DNA of 64,000 nucleotides from Dysosmobacter welbionis (GTDB lineage Bacteria; Bacillota; Clostridia; Oscillospirales; Oscillospiraceae): NCBI RefSeq assembly GCF_005121165.3, contig NZ_CP034413.3, positions 2,480,001 to 2,544,000 of the forward strand, read 5' to 3'. Shown piece by piece: positions 35,996 to 44,879 of this stretch (position 1 is its first letter; each line of letters starts with the position of its first letter). The notes under the pieces were generated by a model. It saw only the letters and a program-made list of their open reading frames with translations, ran no database searches and was not told where the DNA came from. The position numbers and the translations under genes were made by a program.

Positions 35996-37737
35996 TTTGT
36001 TTCCTCCGTTTTCTCGTGAATGCCTGCGCCCTTGGGCACCCTGGAGCGGGGGGCCAGCAGCAGGTTGATCAATCCGTTGAAAATGCCGATAAACACCAGC
36101 AGGATTACGACCATCATGGTGACGAAGGCCGCAGCCTGGCTGTATTTTGCCTGGTCAAAGAGCGTGTAGATCTTGCTGGTGACCAGATCCCAGCGGGGAG
36201 AGACCAGGAAGATGATGGCGCTGACGGCAGTGATGGCCTTCACGAAGGAGTACACCAGGCCGGAGAAGAAGGCGTTGCGCAGCATAGGCAGGGAGATCCG
36301 GCGGAAGGAGTAGCCGCTGCCGGCACCCAGAATGGTGGAGGCCTCTTCAATGGAGTTGTCGATCTGCAGCAGCGTGGTGGTGCCGGACTCAATCGCCACC
36401 GGCATATTCCGGAACACGAACACGATCACCAGGATGGCAGCGGTGCCGGTGAGCACTAGGAAGCCGGTGTTGAAGGCCAGGATGTAGGCGATGCCCAGCA
36501 CAGTGCCGGGGACGGCGAACATCAGAACAGAGGACACCTCGATAAACCGTTTGCCGTAGTAGTCCCGCTTGGCGGTGATGTAGGCGATGACCATGCCCAG
36601 CAGGCCGCCGATCAGCGCTCCGATCAGACCCAGGATAATGGAGTTCCGCAGGCTGTCCCAGCCCTGCTGCAAGGCGCGGGTGTACTGGTCCAGGGTGAGG
36701 GTGTAGTCGTAGCCCCAGGTCTTGACGAAGGAACCAAAGACCACTGTGCCGTAGAACAGGATGATGACCGCGGCCACCACCAGGCAGACAGCGAACAGGG
36801 GCCATTTGATATGGGGCTCATCGATGAGCTTGCGGGCCTGGGTGGGCTTGCCCGTGACGGTGACGAAACTCTTTTTGTTGACCCAGTATTTGTTCAGCAG
36901 ATAGGCCAGCATGGTAGGCACCAGCATCAAAAGCGCCAGCACGGAGCCCTTCTGCATGTCATAGCTGCCGGTGATGGTTTGATAGACTTCCACAGATAAG
37001 GTGGTGAAATCGCCGCCGATGGTGGCGGGATTGGAGAAGTCCTCCAGAGACTGGATGAACACCAGCAGGCAGCCGGAGATGATGCCCGGCAGGGACAGCG
37101 GAAAGGTGACCGTCCAGAAGGTGTGCCACCGGCTGGCGCCCATGTTGCAGGCGGCGTCCTCCACCGATGCGTCGATGGAGGAGAGGATGCCGGAGAGGGT
37201 CATATAGGCGATGGGGAAGAAACTCAGCACCTGCACCACGATCAGGCTGCCCATGCCGTAGACGTCGTTGTCCGTGATCTTCAGCAGCCCGTTGGTAATC
37301 AGCCCCTGCCGCCCGAACAGAAAGATGATGGACAGGCACAGAATGAAGGGCGGGGACAGGATGGGCAGGGTGGCGATGGTCTTCAGAAAGCCCTTGCAGG
37401 GGACGTTTGTGCGGGTGATGGTATAGGCGAAGATGTAGCCGATGAAGGTGGCGATCACTGCCACGATCACTCCCAGCACCATGGTGCGGCCGAACGTCTT
37501 TAAATACCGGGAGGTGGAAAAGATCTCCGCCGCGGTAGCCAGGGAGAAAGTCCCGGACGCATCGGTCAGGCTGAAGAGCAGAATCTTCACCAGGGGATAG
37601 ATGACGAATAAAAGCAGGAGCACGATGACCGTAAGGATCGAGATCAGCATGATGGGCTGACGCATGATCATCTTGGATTCGTTCCGCCTTTTCAGGCGGG
37701 CGGCGCTTTTGCCGCCCGAACCAGCAGCGTTTGCCAT
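35992..37737 (-). CDS. ABC importer permease with two fused permease domains, FbpB type
   Basis: A 581-residue membrane protein with about twelve helices and two BPD_transp_1 domains. Each has an EAA-type coupling loop: EDAACNMGASRWHTFWTVTFP in the first half, EEASTILGAGSGYSFRRISLP in the second. The duplicated form is characteristic of FbpB iron(III) and phosphonate-type importers. The N-terminus is positively charged. A 14-base-pair hairpin separates it from the binding-protein gene upstream, which probably keeps permease mRNA below that of the binding protein. Confidence 0.9.
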   Translation of the reverse strand: MANAAGSGGKSAARLKRRNESKMIMRQPIMLISILTVIVLLLLFVIYPLVKILLFSLTDASGTFSLATAAEIFSTSRYLKTFGRTMVLGVIVAVIATFIGYIFAYTITRTNVPCKGFLKTIATLPILSPPFILCLSIIFLFGRQGLITNGLLKITDNDVYGMGSLIVVQVLSFFPIAYMTLSGILSSIDASVEDAACNMGASRWHTFWTVTFPLSLPGIISGCLLVFIQSLEDFSNPATIGGDFTTLSVEVYQTITGSYDMQKGSVLALLMLVPTMLAYLLNKYWVNKKSFVTVTGKPTQARKLIDEPHIKWPLFAVCLVVAAVIILFYGTVVFGSFVKTWGYDYTLTLDQYTRALQQGWDSLRNSIILGLIGALIGGLLGMVIAYITAKRDYYGKRFIEVSSVLMFAVPGTVLGIAYILAFNTGFLVLTGTAAILVIVFVFRNMPVAIESGTTTLLQIDNSIEEASTILGAGSGYSFRRISLPMLRNAFFSGLVYSFVKAITAVSAIIFLVSPRWDLVTSKIYTLFDQAKYSQAAAFVTMMVVILLVFIGIFNGLINLLLAPRSRVPKGAGIHEKTEETK

Positions 37738-37774
37738 TTGGGTTCCTCCTGTTGATTTTCAAGCGTTTGGCAAG

Positions 37775-37805
37775 AGGACTTCCTCCCCGCCGGGGAGGAA
37801 GTCCT
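37775..37805 (-). terminator. Intra-operon hairpin between binding protein and permease
   Basis: Perfect stem AGGACTTCCTCCCC/GGGGAGGAAGTCCT with a three-base loop and no T run. Such hairpins usually stabilise the upstream binding-protein message. Confidence 0.75.
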
Positions 37806-37831
37806 GCAGGCATAGAGAGAATCTTCCGGAA

Positions 37832-38908
37832 TTACTCCAGATTTTCAGAGCTGGCGATGTTCGCCTCGAACTGCGCGACGAACTCGTCCTTGTGCTCGGC
37901 AGCCCAGACGGCATCATAGTCGATGACGGCCACGGAGTCCAGCGTCACCAGACCCTCGGCCGGAGTGGCCTGGGAGTTGGTGGGCACCCGGAAGGAATTG
38001 TTCTCGGCATACAGGTTCTGACCCTCTGCAGAGCACATGAAGTCGATGAACTTCTTGGCGTTTTCCTGCTCGTCAGCGGGACCGCCCTTGATCAGGGCCA
38101 TGGCACCCACCTCATAGCCGGTGCCGTCGGTGGGGAAGGACAGCTCGATGGGATAGCCCTCGGTGGTGGGCTGCAGACCGTCGTGAGAGAAGGTCAGGGC
38201 AATGGCCGCCTCGCCCAGGGCCACGCCGTTGGGAGCGGCGGAACCGGACTTGGTGTACTGGGACATGTTCTTGTCCAGCTCCTTCAGGTAATCCCACACG
38301 GCATCCTCACCCTTCAGCTGGATCAGCGTGGCCAGAACGGTGTAGGCGGTGCCGGAGGTGGCGGGGTGGGCCATAATGATCATATCCTGATACTTGGGAT
38401 CCAGCAGGTCATCCCAGCTGGTGGGATAATCATACCCTTTGTCCGCGAACCAGTCCTTGTTGCAGGCGAAGGCGATGGCGCCCACATAGATGGGGTTCCA
38501 CACGCCGTCGGGGTCCAGATAGTTCTCCGGGGTGTTGGACAGCTCGGGGGACTGATAGGCCTCCAGCAGGCCCTGGTTGGAGGCGGCGATGTAGTTGTCG
38601 GTGGAGCCGCCGAACATCAGGGAGGCCTGGGGATTGTCCTTCTCAGCAGCCACGCGGGTCAGCATCTCACCGGCGGAGAGCCGCAGAGCGTTGACCTTGA
38701 TGCCGGTGGCCTCCTCAAACGCGTTGAAGTAGTAGGCCACCTCGGCCTCGGGGAATGCCGTGTAGACGGTCAGCTCGTTGCTGCCGCTGGACTCCCCACC
38801 GTCCCCTTCGGAGGAGGTGTCACTGTTGCCGCCGCCGCAGGCGGTGAGCATTCCCAGCGTCATAGCCAGGGTAAGGAGCAGCGCGAATAGACGTTTGCTC
38901 TGTTTCAT
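37832..38908 (-). CDS. ABC importer substrate-binding lipoprotein, iron(III)/phosphonate type
   Basis: A 358-residue lipoprotein with signal peptide and lipobox LTAC (Cys24), then a glycine/serine/acidic linker. The mature part begins ELTVYTAFPEAEVAYYFNAFEEATGIKV, the opening of FbpA/PotD-like periplasmic binding proteins. PTSWDDLLDPKYQDMIIMAHP and TSGTAY resemble Fe(III)- and 2-aminoethylphosphonate-binding members. It is the first gene of the operon, with its own consensus-like promoter. The ligand cannot be fixed from sequence alone. Confidence 0.88.
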   Translation of the reverse strand: MKQSKRLFALLLTLAMTLGMLTACGGGNSDTSSEGDGGESSGSNELTVYTAFPEAEVAYYFNAFEEATGIKVNALRLSAGEMLTRVAAEKDNPQASLMFGGSTDNYIAASNQGLLEAYQSPELSNTPENYLDPDGVWNPIYVGAIAFACNKDWFADKGYDYPTSWDDLLDPKYQDMIIMAHPATSGTAYTVLATLIQLKGEDAVWDYLKELDKNMSQYTKSGSAAPNGVALGEAAIALTFSHDGLQPTTEGYPIELSFPTDGTGYEVGAMALIKGGPADEQENAKKFIDFMCSAEGQNLYAENNSFRVPTNSQATPAEGLVTLDSVAVIDYDAVWAAEHKDEFVAQFEANIASSENLE

Positions 38909-38964
38909 AAGAGTGTCTCCTTTTCACCAATTTTAGGTTCCGGATCCTCCGGGATTTTAGGGAT

Positions 38965-38993
38965 ATTGTAGCATCTCCGGAAAAGAGTGTCAA
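38965..38993 (-). promoter_or_regulatory. Promoter of the FbpABC-type operon
   Basis: TTGACA (38988-38993) and TACAAT (38965-38970) on the minus strand, 17 bases apart, 57 bases before the binding-protein ATG. Confidence 0.8.
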
Positions 38994-39286
38994 TAATTGG
39001 TAACGTTTGCACACAGGAGAAACCCCATAAGGCAAAGACAAAAATAGAAAAAATGTATTTGTATAAGAGACAAAAATGGCGGCGGCGCTGGCTTTTTCCG
39101 GAAGTTTTGTTAAAAAGCGGAAGGGGAAATTGGTGAAACTATAAAATTTATGACAGCGCTTACTTTCAAACACGTGCCCTTCAAAACCGTTTCGTATCCC
39201 CGGGACCCGGCTGGACTGAAATTGCCCAAATTTTTCTCCAGGCTTTAGGCAATCAGCCGAAGATTTCCGCCAAAGTGTGGAAGATA

Positions 39287-39542
39287 TTGACTTCTCTTCC
39301 GGCTTGTGATAAACATAAAAGAAACAATTTGGGCGCTTTGGGTTCGTCGAAATTTGTCAAGAATGCTGAGAATGGCGCCGTTCAAACAGCTTTATTTAAC
39401 CATGCAACCGTTTCCGGGAATATGCGGCAACATCTGCCGCAGAGGTGACCTGCCGAAAGAGAGGGGAGAGTTGGCGGAGCCATTCCTCCCCTTTTTATTG
39501 TTTGACTGCCCGGCGCGGGGCGGAGAGAGGAGTGTGCACAGA
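39287..39542 (+). promoter_or_regulatory. Promoter and long untranslated leader of the mgtC pair
   Basis: TTGACT (39287-39292), 17 bases, TAAACA (39310-39315), then a leader of about 220 bases before the first mgtC. The leader contains a GCGGCAACATCTGCCGC hairpin (39424-39440) and other possible stems, but it does not show the M-box core known for magnesium riboswitches. The stretch 38994-39286 between the divergent promoters holds no gene I can support. Confidence 0.5.
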
Positions 39543-40268
39543 ATGATGGAAGGACTGGCATACCTGCGGGAGATGAACGTGGCCTCCGTCCTGCTGCGCC
39601 TGACTGTGGCCATGCTCTTCGGGGGCTTCATCGGACTGGAGCGGGAGCGGAAGCGCCGGCCGGCAGGCTTCCGGACCTATATGCTGGTATGCTTGGGCGC
39701 GGCGCTGACCATGCTGCTCAGTCAGTATGAGAGCTATATGGTGACCCACGCCTGGCATGAGACCGCCATGGAGATCGGCCTGCGGACGGATGTGTCCCGC
39801 TTCGGCGCCCAGGTCATCAACGGCATCGGCTTTCTGGGTGCGGGCACCATCATCGTCACCGGCAAGCAGGAGGTGAAGGGACTGACCACGGCGGCGGGCC
39901 TTTGGGCGTCCGCCTGTATGGGTCTGGCCATCGGCGCGGGATTTTACGAGTGCGTACTTTTGGGCTTCCTGCTGATCCTGCTGACCAACCGGCTGCTGCC
40001 CTTCGTGGAGGATGCCATCATCGAAAGCGCCCGGAACATGAACATCTATGTGGAATTCCAGACGCTGGACAATCTGGGGGACATCATTGCCCGCATCAAG
40101 TCTCAGGGCGGACAGATTTACGAAGTGGATCTGGACCGGGGCCGGGAGGAGCGGTCCAAGAATCCCAGCGCGGTGTTCTCCATTCGGCTGCCCGGCAGGC
40201 ACTACCACGTCCGGGTCCTGGCGGCGATCTCCGAGTTGGAGAGCGTCTACACCATTGATGAAATCTGA
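39543..40268 (+). CDS. MgtC/SapB-family membrane protein (first copy)
   Basis: A 241-residue protein. The N-terminal MgtC domain has four to five helices and the family motifs GLERERKRRPAGFRTYMLVCLGA, FLGAGTIIV and KGLTTAAGLWASA. A soluble ACT-like C-terminal domain of about 85 residues follows. Members affect magnesium homeostasis or the F-type ATPase under low Mg. The double ATG at 39543/39546 follows GAGAGGAG. The frame is open back to 39306, but that part looks like leader, not protein. Confidence 0.87.
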   Translation: MMEGLAYLREMNVASVLLRLTVAMLFGGFIGLERERKRRPAGFRTYMLVCLGAALTMLLSQYESYMVTHAWHETAMEIGLRTDVSRFGAQVINGIGFLGAGTIIVTGKQEVKGLTTAAGLWASACMGLAIGAGFYECVLLGFLLILLTNRLLPFVEDAIIESARNMNIYVEFQTLDNLGDIIARIKSQGGQIYEVDLDRGREERSKNPSAVFSIRLPGRHYHVRVLAAISELESVYTIDEI

Positions 40269-40282
40269 GGGAGGTGCGGAGA

Positions 40283-40975
40283 TTGCTGCCGATTTTTGAC
40301 GGTGTGCGGGATGTGACCGTGCTGTCCACCACGCTGCGGATGCTGCTGGCGGTGGTGTGCGGCGGTCTCATCGGGCTGGAGCGGGAGTACAAGCGCCGGC
40401 CGGCGGGGTTCCGCACCCATATCCTGATCTGCCTGGGGGCGGCCATGACGACCCTCACCAGCCAGTTCCTTTATTTGAACCTCCATTACTACACGGACAT
40501 GGCCCGGCTGGGAGCCCAGGTGGTGGCGGGCATTGGCTTCATCGGCGCAGGCGCCATCATCGTCACCCGGCGCCGCCGGGTGAAGGGGCTCACTACGGCG
40601 GCGGGCCTCTGGGCGGCGGCCATTGTGGGCCTGTGCCTGGGCGGCGGGTTCTACGAGGGCGGCATCTTCGCCACGGCGCTGATTCTGGCGGCGGAGATGT
40701 TCCTGTCCAAGCTGGAGTACCGGATGCTGGACAACGCCCCGGAGGTGAACCTCTATATGGAGTACAGTAACAAGACCTGCCTGGACAATGTGCTGCGGCT
40801 GTTCCGGGATTTGAACCTGAAGGTGCTGAACATGGAGATTACCCGCTCTACGGAGACGGAGACGCACAATGCCTGCGCCCTCTTTACCCTGCGGCTGAAC
40901 AAGCGGTGCCGGGTGGAGCAGCTGATCCCCAAGATGAACGCCACGGAGGGCGTGGTGTCGGTAGAGGAGTTGTAA
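40283..40975 (+). CDS. MgtC/SapB-family membrane protein (second copy)
   Basis: A 230-residue paralogue of the preceding gene with the same motifs (GLEREYKRRPAGFRTHILICLGA, FIGAGAIIV, KGLTTAAGLWAAA) and the same ACT-like C-terminal domain. The start is taken as TTG at 40283 because GGGAGG sits nine bases before it; a GTG at 40274 would be too close to that site. It follows the first copy by 14 bases, so both are co-transcribed. The two probably form a hetero-oligomer or differ in ligand. Confidence 0.85.
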   Translation: MLPIFDGVRDVTVLSTTLRMLLAVVCGGLIGLEREYKRRPAGFRTHILICLGAAMTTLTSQFLYLNLHYYTDMARLGAQVVAGIGFIGAGAIIVTRRRRVKGLTTAAGLWAAAIVGLCLGGGFYEGGIFATALILAAEMFLSKLEYRMLDNAPEVNLYMEYSNKTCLDNVLRLFRDLNLKVLNMEITRSTETETHNACALFTLRLNKRCRVEQLIPKMNATEGVVSVEEL

Positions 40976-41009
40976 CAGCGGCGCAAGCCGGAAGAATAGG
41001 AGAGAGACT

Positions 41010-41890
41010 ATGAAAAAACGTATGACGTACTGGTGATCGGCCCGGTGTCCCTGGATCACAACATCGACTATCAGGGCAACGAACGCAAGGAGGTGGGCGG
41101 CGCCGTGGTGGCCTCCGGCTTTGCGGCTGCCAAAAGCGGCAACCGCACCGCCGTGTTTACCAAGCTGAATCCCGCGGATGCGGATGTGGAGGAGCGGTTC
41201 GCCGGGTCCGGTGCGGATGTGTACTGGAAGCCGTCTCAGGCCACCTGCTCCATCCGCAACCAGTATTTCACCGCCGACAAAGAAAAGCGGGCCTGCACCT
41301 CCATGGGGGTGTGCGATCCCTTCCGGTTCGATGAGCTGCCGGATATCGAGACCAAGATCTATCACTTCGCCGGCCTGGTGTACGGCGACTTCGACGGTGC
41401 CCTCTTTGCCGAGGCAGCCAGGCACGGCAAGGTGGCGGTGGATGTCCAGTGCCTGCTGCGCCATGTGGAGGCGGACAGGACCATGGCCTTCCACGACTGG
41501 GCGGAAAAGAAGCAGTACCTGCCGGTGATCGACTACCTCAAGACCGACGCGGCGGAGGCGGAGATCCTGACGGGCCTCACCGATCGGGCGGAGGCCGCCA
41601 AGCTCCTGCACAGCTGGGGCGCCAAGGAGGTCCTCATCACCCACAACACCGAGGTGCTGGCCTACGACGGGGTGACCACCTACACCTGTCCCATCAAGGC
41701 ACGGAACCTCTCCGGCCGGACCGGGCGGGGCGACACCACCTTCGCCGGCTATATCTCGGAGCGCCAGCGGGCCGGGGTGGAGGAGGCCCTGCGGTACTGC
41801 ACGGCCCTGGTCTCTCTGAAGATGGAGACGCCGGGCCCCTTCCAGGGCACCCGACAGGATGTGCTGGATTATATCCGGGAGTTTTATTGA
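41010..41890 (+). pseudogene. PfkB-family carbohydrate kinase, frameshifted near its start
   Basis: The ATG at 41010 has GGAGAGAGAC before it, but its frame stops after eight codons. From about 41020 another frame gives TYDVLVIGPVSLDHNIDYQG and continues to 41890. One extra A in the six-base run at 41013-41018 would give a 293-residue kinase starting MKKTYDVLV. The fold is PfkB/ribokinase. The C-terminal motif reads GRTGRGDTTFAGY: the catalytic aspartate is kept, but the anion-hole alanine of GAGD is arginine. The substrate is unknown. Both the leader repeat and the break argue for a one-base assembly error. Confidence 0.82.
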
Positions 41891-41897
41891 GAAGGCA

Positions 41898-41930
41898 CAG
41901 GAGCCGTCCGCAGACAGCGGACGGCTCCTG
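41898..41930 (+). terminator. Hairpin after the PfkB-type gene
   Basis: Fourteen-base stem CAGGAGCCGTCCGC/GCGGACGGCTCCTG. No T run follows, so termination may be weak. Confidence 0.6.
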
Positions 41931-41943
41931 TACAAAAACTCCA

Positions 41944-41972
41944 TTGACAACGGGTATTGTCCGTGATAAGGT
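41944..41972 (+). promoter_or_regulatory. Promoter of the glycine-riboswitch transcript
   Basis: TTGACA (41944-41949), 17 bases, TAAGGT (41967-41972), about 30 bases before the riboswitch. Confidence 0.65.
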
Positions 41973-42002
41973 AACAAGTGTCAATTATATAAAGGCAAAC
42001 GA

Positions 42003-42165
42003 AGTCCCTAGAGAAACGGCGCAAGCCTGCCGAAGGAGTGAAACTCTCAGGTGTCCCGGCACGGGATGAGGACTAGGGATGGATGTGGCTCTGGAGAAGC
42101 TCAGATGAGTACCGAAGGTGCAAGGCGGGAAATCCCGCTGAATCTCTCAGGTAAAAGGACAGAGT
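42003..42165 (+). ncRNA. Tandem glycine riboswitch
   Basis: Two glycine aptamers in series. The first has CTAGAGAAAC, CTGCCGAAGGAG and ACTCTCAGGTGTC, closed by CCCTAG/CTAGGG pairing. The second has TCTGGAGAAGC, TACCGAAGGTGCAA and TCTCTCAGGTAAAAGGACAGAG, the classical gcvT-leader signature. It is followed by a GC-rich hairpin and then the AGCS symporter gene. Glycine probably changes expression of that transporter; the direction of the switch cannot be read with certainty. Confidence 0.93.
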
Positions 42166-42265
42166 AAAGGGCAGGCCCTTCCGCACAGCGGAGGGGGCCG
42201 GCGCTTTGTTGGGCTGGGCAGGGTCTGTCCGGCCCTTTTCGTTTGCGGACAAGGAGAGAGAAAAC

Positions 42266-43641
42266 ATGGACATGGATCTGTTGGCCGCAAAGGTCAGCGA
42301 ACTGGCCGGCTTTGTGTGGAACGGCCTGCTGCTGTATCTGCTGGTGGGTACCGGCATCATCTTCACCATCCGCACCCGGTTCATCCAGGTGCGCAAATTC
42401 GGCGCCGGCTTCCGGCGGCTGTTCGGCAGCGTGAACCTCAACGGCGAGAAGGCCGGCAAGGAGGGCATGAGCTCCTTCCAGGCGGTGGCAACCTCTATCG
42501 CCGCCCAGGTGGGCACAGGCAACATCACCGGCTGCGCCACCGCCATGATCTCCGGCGGCCCCGGCGCCATCTTCTGGATGTGGCTGGCGGCCTTCTTCGG
42601 CATGGCCACCATCTACGGCGAGGCGGTGCTGGCCCAGACCTTCAAGACCAAGGACGAGACGGGGCACGTCATCGGCGGACCCGTCTACTACATCCGGCAG
42701 GCATTCAAGGGGACCTTCGGCAAGATCCTAGCGGGCTTCTTCGCGCTGGCTATCATCTTCGCCCTGGGCTTCACCGGCAACATGGTCCAGTCCAACGCCA
42801 TCAGCAACGCCTTCCAGGAGGCGCTGGGCATCCCCACCTGGATCGTGGGCGTGGTGCTGGCGGTGGTGGCCGCCTTCATCTTCCTGGGCGGCGTCACCCG
42901 CATTGCCGCCGTCACGGAGAAGCTGGTGCCTGTCATGGCCTGCTTCTATCTGGTGGGCGGCCTCGTCATGCTGATTGCCAATATTACCAACCTGCCTCAC
43001 GCCTTTGCCCTGATTTTTGAGGGTGCCTTCAACCCCCAGGCCATCCTGGGCGGCGCCGTGGGTATCGGCGTGCGGGAGGCCATGCGCTACGGCGTGGCCC
43101 GGGGCCTGTTCTCCAACGAGGCAGGCATGGGTTCTACCCCCCACGCCCACGCCATGGCCAAGGTGGAAAAGCCCCAGGACCAGGGCGTTGTGGCCATGGT
43201 TTGTGTGTTTATCGACACCTTTGTGGTCCTGACCATAACCGCCCTGGTGATGATTACCAGCGGCGCGCTGAACGTGGGCGACATGGCTGCCAATCCGGCG
43301 GCGGAGAACATGGCCCAGGTGGCGTTTTCCACTGTGTTCGGCAGCTTCGGCAATTTCTATGTGGCCATCTGCCTGCTGTTCTTTGCCTTCTCTACCATCA
43401 TCGGCTGGTACTTCTTCGGCGAGCAGAACGTGAAGTATCTATTCGGTGTGAAGGCTGTCAAGGTCTACGCCTGCATTGCGGTGGTGTGCGTGGCCCTGGG
43501 GCTGTGCTGGAGGCTCCCCTGGTCTGGAACCTCTCCGACCTGTTCAATGCGCTGATGGTGTTCCCCAACCTGCTGGCGCTGCTGGCCCTCAGCGGGCTGG
43601 TAGCCAAGGCGGCCAGGGGAGGGGACGCCCTGCGCAAATAA
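42266..43641 (+). pseudogene. Alanine/glycine:cation symporter (AGCS family), frameshifted by one base
   Basis: The first frame is a full AGCS transporter from MDMDLLAAKVSELAG to VVCVALG near 43500. The last 45 residues (AVLEAPLVWNLSDLFNALM to 43641) are in another frame. One extra G in the four-base run at 43498-43501 restores 458 residues and about eleven helices. Family signatures include QVGTGNITGCATA and GLFSNEAGMGSTPHAHA. The protein imports alanine or glycine with sodium or protons; the glycine riboswitch in its leader points to glycine. The start has AAGGAGAGAG upstream. The break is probably technical. Confidence 0.92.
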
Positions 43642-43655
43642 GCGCCCCGCCCAGA

Positions 43656-43696
43656 AAGAGACCCTCCACCCGAAGTTCCGGGCGGAGGGTCTCTTC
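43656..43696. terminator. Bidirectional terminator between convergent genes
   Basis: Arms AAGAGACCCTCC and GGAGGGTCTCTT around a GC-rich loop; it overlaps the stop codon of the minus-strand gene. Confidence 0.8.
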
Positions 43697-44384
43697 AAGC
43701 ATCCCGGGCGGGGAGGGCCGGACCGCCCTGGCCGTAGGGGAGGGTGAAGACCGGGATGCCCTCCATGGCCGGGGCGATGGCGTACATGGGATAAAAAAAC
43801 GACAGACCCTCCGCCGTAAGATAGAAGTTCTGCGGGTTGAAATGGCGCCGCAGCAGCCGGCGGACGCCCTCATGGTACCGGGAGATCCCAGCCGTCTCCT
43901 GCCGCTGGATCTCCGCCTCCGCTGCCTCCATCAGCCGCCGCTTCCATCCGCTGCGGCGGGGAAAGAAGGCGGACAGAGGCACCGGATAGCCGGAGGTCAG
44001 ATCCCAGGTATCCCCATGGCGCAGAAGCGTGGGGCGCCCTGAAAAGCCGCTCTCCCGGGACTGGGTATACAGGCTCCAGAGGCCGCCGTCGTTGTAGGTG
44101 ACCTGATAGGTCAGCTCCGCCCGGAAGTGGGGCAGGGGCAGGCTGGCCGCCAGAGCAGCGCGGTATTCCTCCGCCGCCGCAGGCAGGAGGTACGTCTCAC
44201 AATAGCGTAGGAAGGAACGGCACTGGAGCTGGTAATACCGCCGGATGCGGCGGGAGACTTTGTCCGCTGCTGGAACTGGTTCCGGCAGGGAGATGGAGGC
44301 GGAGAGCACAGGGATCTCCTCTACGGTCCATTCCCGCTCCGCGGTCATGGCCTCTGCGTGCAGCTGGGTGAGAGGTTCGTTCAT
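43695..44384 (-). CDS. DUF3298-domain protein (RsiV-like fold)
   Basis: A 229-residue soluble protein. The C-terminal half has the DUF3298 pattern found in RsiV-like anti-sigma factors and related proteins: RHGDTWDLTSGYPVPLSAFF, then FYLTAEGLSFFYPMYAIAP. The N-terminal part (SISLPEPVPAADKVSRRIRRYY) matches the DUF4163-type partner domain. No signal peptide or membrane segment is visible, unlike RsiV, so it is probably cytoplasmic. The ATG at 44384 follows GGAAGGAGCG. Function is unknown. Confidence 0.72.
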   Translation of the reverse strand: MNEPLTQLHAEAMTAEREWTVEEIPVLSASISLPEPVPAADKVSRRIRRYYQLQCRSFLRYCETYLLPAAAEEYRAALAASLPLPHFRAELTYQVTYNDGGLWSLYTQSRESGFSGRPTLLRHGDTWDLTSGYPVPLSAFFPRRSGWKRRLMEAAEAEIQRQETAGISRYHEGVRRLLRRHFNPQNFYLTAEGLSFFYPMYAIAPAMEGIPVFTLPYGQGGPALPARDA

Positions 44385-44495
44385 AGGCGCCGCTCCTTCC
44401 GAAAAGATGCTGTTCTGCACCAGCCTATGCCCTGCCGCCGGGCGGGGTGACTGGACACGCTTTAAAGTGCAAGAAATTTTTTCTGTCCGGAGCCC

Positions 44496-44524
44496 TTTAC
44501 TTTCACGCGGCAGAGTGTTAAAAT
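44496..44524 (+). promoter_or_regulatory. Promoter of the yerC-methyltransferase-hslO operon
   Basis: TTTACT (44496-44501), 17 bases, TAAAAT (44519-44524), about 58 bases before the first gene. Confidence 0.6.
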
Positions 44525-44582
44525 ACATCTTGGCGGCGAAGCGCCGCAAATCTGTTGGAGCCTCCCAGAAAGGGTACTGGAT

Positions 44583-44879
44583 ATGGTAAAGATCGGCAAG
44601 AAGGAAAAGAACGGCGAGCTGTACAAGGCAATTCTGCTGCTGAAGGACGAGCAGGAGTGCTATGAGTTCTTCCAGGATCTGTGTACCGTGTCGGAGCTGC
44701 GGGCCATGGAGCAGCGGTTCGAGGTAGCCTCCCTGCTGGACGACGGCATGATCTATAACGAGATCCTGGAGCGCACCGGCGCCTCCAGCGCCACCATCAG
44801 CCGGGTGAACCGGTCCCTCAGCTACGGCACCGGGGCCTACGAGAAGATTTTCGCCCGGTACAAGAAGCGGGACAAATGA
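44583..44879 (+). CDS. yerC: YerC/YecD family TrpR-like regulator
   Basis: A 98-residue helical protein of the TrpR/YerC/YecD family. CTVSELRAMEQRFEVASLLDDGMIYNEI is followed by the helix-turn-helix ERTGASSATISRVNRSLSYG. Members are small DNA-binding proteins of uncertain regulon; an amino-acid ligand as in TrpR is not established. It overlaps the methyltransferase gene by 4 bases, and hslO follows. Confidence 0.88.
   Translation: MVKIGKKEKNGELYKAILLLKDEQECYEFFQDLCTVSELRAMEQRFEVASLLDDGMIYNEILERTGASSATISRVNRSLSYGTGAYEKIFARYKKRDK

Noticed and set aside
39306-39542. N-terminal extension of the first MgtC protein
   Set aside because: The extension is open but lacks an RBS, has an unlikely composition and is absent from the tandem paralogue; the double ATG at 39543 fits the family start.
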